Shown here one piece after another: positions 61,636 to 64,000 of a stretch of 64,000 nucleotides of DNA. Every line of letters starts with the position of its first letter. Position 1 is the first letter of the stretch. The position numbers and the translations under genes were made by a program. Below the pieces are notes generated by a model. It was given only the letters and a program-made list of their open reading frames with translations, made no database searches and was not told the DNA's origin. The DNA comes from Streptococcus infantis (GTDB taxonomy: Bacteria > Bacillota > Bacilli > Lactobacillales > Streptococcaceae), in contig NZ_JAHZPZ010000003.1 of NCBI RefSeq assembly GCF_019929665.1, forward strand, positions 1-64,000, written 5' to 3'.

Positions 61636-64000
61636 ATGACAGAAAAAACACAAGGACACGGATATTTCCGTAAGAAAAAATGGGCTAAAGGCCTAGTATC
61701 AGGAATTGCAGTTGCAGGTATTGTAGCCTTCTCTGCAGGTTCAGCATTTGCGGATGAAGCAGTTCAGCCTGAAAGCAAAAACGACAATAACATTTATGCT
61801 ACACAAGCTGGTAAAGCAACAGGAAGCCAGTCTGTAGCGATTGATAATGGATCAGTTACAAAGGCTGCTGAAAAAGCAAAAGAAGCAGGGGTGAACGTTT
61901 CTGAAACTCAGATTGTTGATAAGGGAACAGATACCACTGCTCCAAAACTTGAACAGTCTAAGTCTGAGATTAAACAAGATCAGGACAAGCAAGTCAAGGA
62001 ACTTGAAGAAGCGACTACAAAACAAGTTGAAAACAATACAGCCTTCAATGAAGCGCAAAAAGCTATTCAAGCTAACAATCAATTTGTAGCTGCTGAAAAA
62101 GCCAAGCATGAAGGGGAAACAACTGTCACAGTGACGAATGACAGTTCGACTGCTACAGATGGTTCAGCAGACAAAAACAAGAAAGCTACTCAAACAGCTA
62201 AGAAAGTCTTAGCAGAAAACCAGCAAGCTGTCTCAACCTACCTGGAAGAAAAAGGGAAGTACGAAGCTACTGTCAAACAAGCTACTGAATTAAATCAAGC
62301 AGTAGAAACTGCAACTGCTGAACTGAAAAAGAGCGATGTTACTGTCAGTGTAGTAACACGTACAGTTTCTTCAGTTGCTGAAGTAGAAGCATTGAAGAAA
62401 CAAAATGACCAGGCTATTGCAACTGCAAAAGGTAAAGTGGAGCTTAACAAAGCCCTCATGGCTGCCTACACAGAGAAGAAGAATGCTAGTGATCAAGTCA
62501 ACCAAGATGCTGAACGCAAATCAACAGAATTGAAAAACTCTGGTGTACTTCTCAGTTCTAAAACCCAAGAAGTTTCTTCAGCTGATGAAGCTAAGCAAAT
62601 TGGGAAACAAAACCAAGCAGCTTATGACAAGGCTAAGAAAGCACAAGCGGACTGGCAGAAGAAATACAATGAACTTCAATCTAAAACAAGTACGGAAGGG
62701 TACACAAAAGAGGTTGTCTTACAGGCTCTCAGTCTTGCTTCGGCCAATCCAAATGCTAACGTAAAATCTAGTGCTTCTGGCGCTAAAGAATTGACTACAA
62801 GCTATATCGCTTCTTCAAGTGGAAATTCTGGATATGGTCGCATCCTTGACTCGACTAAAGTCTTGAAATACAAGGATGTTGGAACTGGCTGGAAAACAGA
62901 AGTTGACTACACTAATTTGAAAGGTTTGACTGTTTCAACTGCAGATGGTCAAAAGCATGATATTTCTCGTATCCATCGAAAATTTGAAATCCTTAATCAA
63001 GGGAAGACAGGACTAAACGATGTCTATGTCTTGAATGATCCAACAGAAGGATTCGTAGTAGCTCGTAACGATGGAGCTGGTTGGGCAGTGGACTACATGA
63101 ATTTCTTGGTTACGGATACCTACTACTACAAGATGGATGGGAAAGAAGTAGCGTTCAAAGCAAGTGAAAAGACACCTGCAACTTTGACCTATTCCTCACT
63201 CAATCACAACCGTGTTGGTTGGGAAGGTGCAAAAGCCATCAATGGTACCCACGTTGAAATCAATGGCTCAACTGTAACCTATAACAAAGAGTATGGTTAT
63301 GTTTACGCTGAAGGCTATAACCGTGAGGAAGAGGTAGGTCATCTTTGGGATACATCTGACTCACCTTATCAATACAAGGGAGCTGCACTTGGTGTCTTTA
63401 AGGAAGGGACAGCCTTTACATCTGAATTCATTCAATGGGAAGGCTCTGCAGAGTCAAATGGACAAACTTATTGGTTCGCATTGAATACGAAGGTTGTAGC
63501 GCCAGTTGTTGAAGTTCCAGCTACTGCAACTATCACAAAAACAACTGTGAAACCTGTCAAAACAGAACCTGTATCAGCTGAATTGGTCAATGCGAAGAAT
63601 CCAGTTAAGCCAACCTTGGCGCTTAAAACTCTTTCTGAAACCAAAAATCAGAAATTATCTGCAAGCTATCACGGCTATAAATTACAGTATAAGCCAGTTG
63701 TAACTAAATCTGTAGCAGATACAGATAAGACCAATACAAACGGTCAAACAGTTGCTAAAAATGCTACTCAGCTTTATACATTGCATCATGACAATATTTA
63801 TGCGAACCTTAAAAAAGGGGATGAGATTACCATCATTGATCCGCTGGAAGCTGGAGCAGTCCCTGATGTTGCTGTTACAAAGGCTGCTGCAGAGAAAGCA
63901 GGATGGGGCGTTGCCTATGATGCAGGAAAGAATACGTATACCTTTACTGCAACCTACGAAGGGAAGCGTCTAGCAGCTCCTGTGATTACCTGGAAGCCAA
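61636..64000 (+). CDS. Antigen I/II (SspB-type) adhesin, 5' part
   Basis: The frame starts at ATG 61636 after AAGGAGAAAG and stays open to the window end (788 codons, C-terminus missing). The long signal peptide has YFRKKKWAKGLVSG, the accessory-sec or KxYKxGKxW-like start. An Ala/Lys-rich coiled region (about residues 60-390) matches the A-region. From about 390 (GYGRILDSTKVLKYKD) to about 605 (TYWFALNTKV) lies the GbpC/V-domain that binds glucans, gp340 or other ligands; a Pro/Thr-rich segment follows. Antigen I/II proteins mediate binding to salivary agglutinin and to other bacteria. The sorting signal should be beyond the window. Confidence 0.9.
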   Translation, partial: MTEKTQGHGYFRKKKWAKGLVSGIAVAGIVAFSAGSAFADEAVQPESKNDNNIYATQAGKATGSQSVAIDNGSVTKAAEKAKEAGVNVSETQIVDKGTDTTAPKLEQSKSEIKQDQDKQVKELEEATTKQVENNTAFNEAQKAIQANNQFVAAEKAKHEGETTVTVTNDSSTATDGSADKNKKATQTAKKVLAENQQAVSTYLEEKGKYEATVKQATELNQAVETATAELKKSDVTVSVVTRTVSSVAEVEALKKQNDQAIATAKGKVELNKALMAAYTEKKNASDQVNQDAERKSTELKNSGVLLSSKTQEVSSADEAKQIGKQNQAAYDKAKKAQADWQKKYNELQSKTSTEGYTKEVVLQALSLASANPNANVKSSASGAKELTTSYIASSSGNSGYGRILDSTKVLKYKDVGTGWKTEVDYTNLKGLTVSTADGQKHDISRIHRKFEILNQGKTGLNDVYVLNDPTEGFVVARNDGAGWAVDYMNFLVTDTYYYKMDGKEVAFKASEKTPATLTYSSLNHNRVGWEGAKAINGTHVEINGSTVTYNKEYGYVYAEGYNREEEVGHLWDTSDSPYQYKGAALGVFKEGTAFTSEFIQWEGSAESNGQTYWFALNTKVVAPVVEVPATATITKTTVKPVKTEPVSAELVNAKNPVKPTLALKTLSETKNQKLSASYHGYKLQYKPVVTKSVADTDKTNTNGQTVAKNATQLYTLHHDNIYANLKKGDEITIIDPLEAGAVPDVAVTKAAAEKAGWGVAYDAGKNTYTFTATYEGKRLAAPVITWKP

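Larger units (their letters stand above)
58283..64000 (+). mobile_element. Left end of a probable integrative element (partial)
   Basis: After the LiaF-like gene the content changes to small ORFs, a RepA_N-type initiator, an XRE regulator, a noncoding hairpin-rich stretch, an LPXTG protein and an antigen I/II adhesin. RepA_N initiators and antigen I/II genes occur together on streptococcal integrative conjugative elements (the ICESa2603 group is one example known to me). No integrase, relaxase or type IV secretion gene is in the window, and no attachment repeat can be defined from one end. The boundary is between 58283 and about 58400. Confidence 0.65.

Overview
The window is a Gram-positive chromosome segment from a mitis-group Streptococcus (S. 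mitis / S. oralis type, close to S. pneumoniae). The evidence is: a pneumococcal-type maltodextrin locus (malR-malA, malD-malC-malX, malQ-malP), four copies of the pneumococcal/mitis BOX repeat, a competence cin-box-like motif before cinA-recA, and blocks such as uvrA-pepP, spxA-ireB-ruvX-folC and mutL-ruvA-tag. The base composition is AT-rich and most intrinsic terminators are tight hairpins followed by T runs. The dinF-lytA pair that follows recA in S. pneumoniae is absent, so this is probably not a pneumococcus. There are no rRNA or tRNA genes, CRISPR arrays or complete insertion sequences.

Layout. 1-5762: end of a membrane or surface protein, a YfhO-type giant membrane protein, then a compact XRE regulator / PspC / DUF3169-like / CPBP-protease operon with an operator palindrome over its promoter. 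5900-8582: aspS and a YitT-type protein. 8636-18379: the maltodextrin regulon arranged around one divergent control region with MalR and CcpA-like sites. 18734-21618: an XRE regulator with a helical C-terminus, a 73-residue orphan and an ABC exporter. 22117-30321: rlmA, a P-type metal ATPase with a small DUF6110-like partner, tyrS, mutL, ruvA, tag. 30374-37687: an S66 peptidase, SemiSWEET, corA, uvrA, pepP. 37705-40898: a magnesium circuit made of a promoter, an M-box riboswitch with terminator, a 23-codon acidic/proline leader ORF, a BOX element and an MgtA-type ATPase. 41034-58282: mostly core genes, including spxA, ireB, ruvX, folC, tsaE, an LCP protein, cinA, recA, a MATE pump, yebC, a decayed ABC exporter, and a LytTR plus LiaF-like pair.

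From about 58283 to the window end lies one end of a probable integrative element. It has small ORFs, a RepA_N-type initiator, an XRE repressor, a hairpin-rich noncoding stretch, an LPXTG protein with 126-bp tandem repeats and the first 788 codons of an antigen I/II adhesin. Its integrase and conjugation genes would be outside the window.

The observations I rate most worth checking are the magnesium leader ORF behind the M-box, the DUF6110-P-ATPase pair that looks like a counterpart of mycobacterial PacL-Ctp systems, the XRE/ABC cassette with tandem 12-bp palindromes, two apparently leaderless mRNAs (tsaE and the MATE gene), the multi-palindrome cluster before folC and the structured noncoding stretch in the integrative element.
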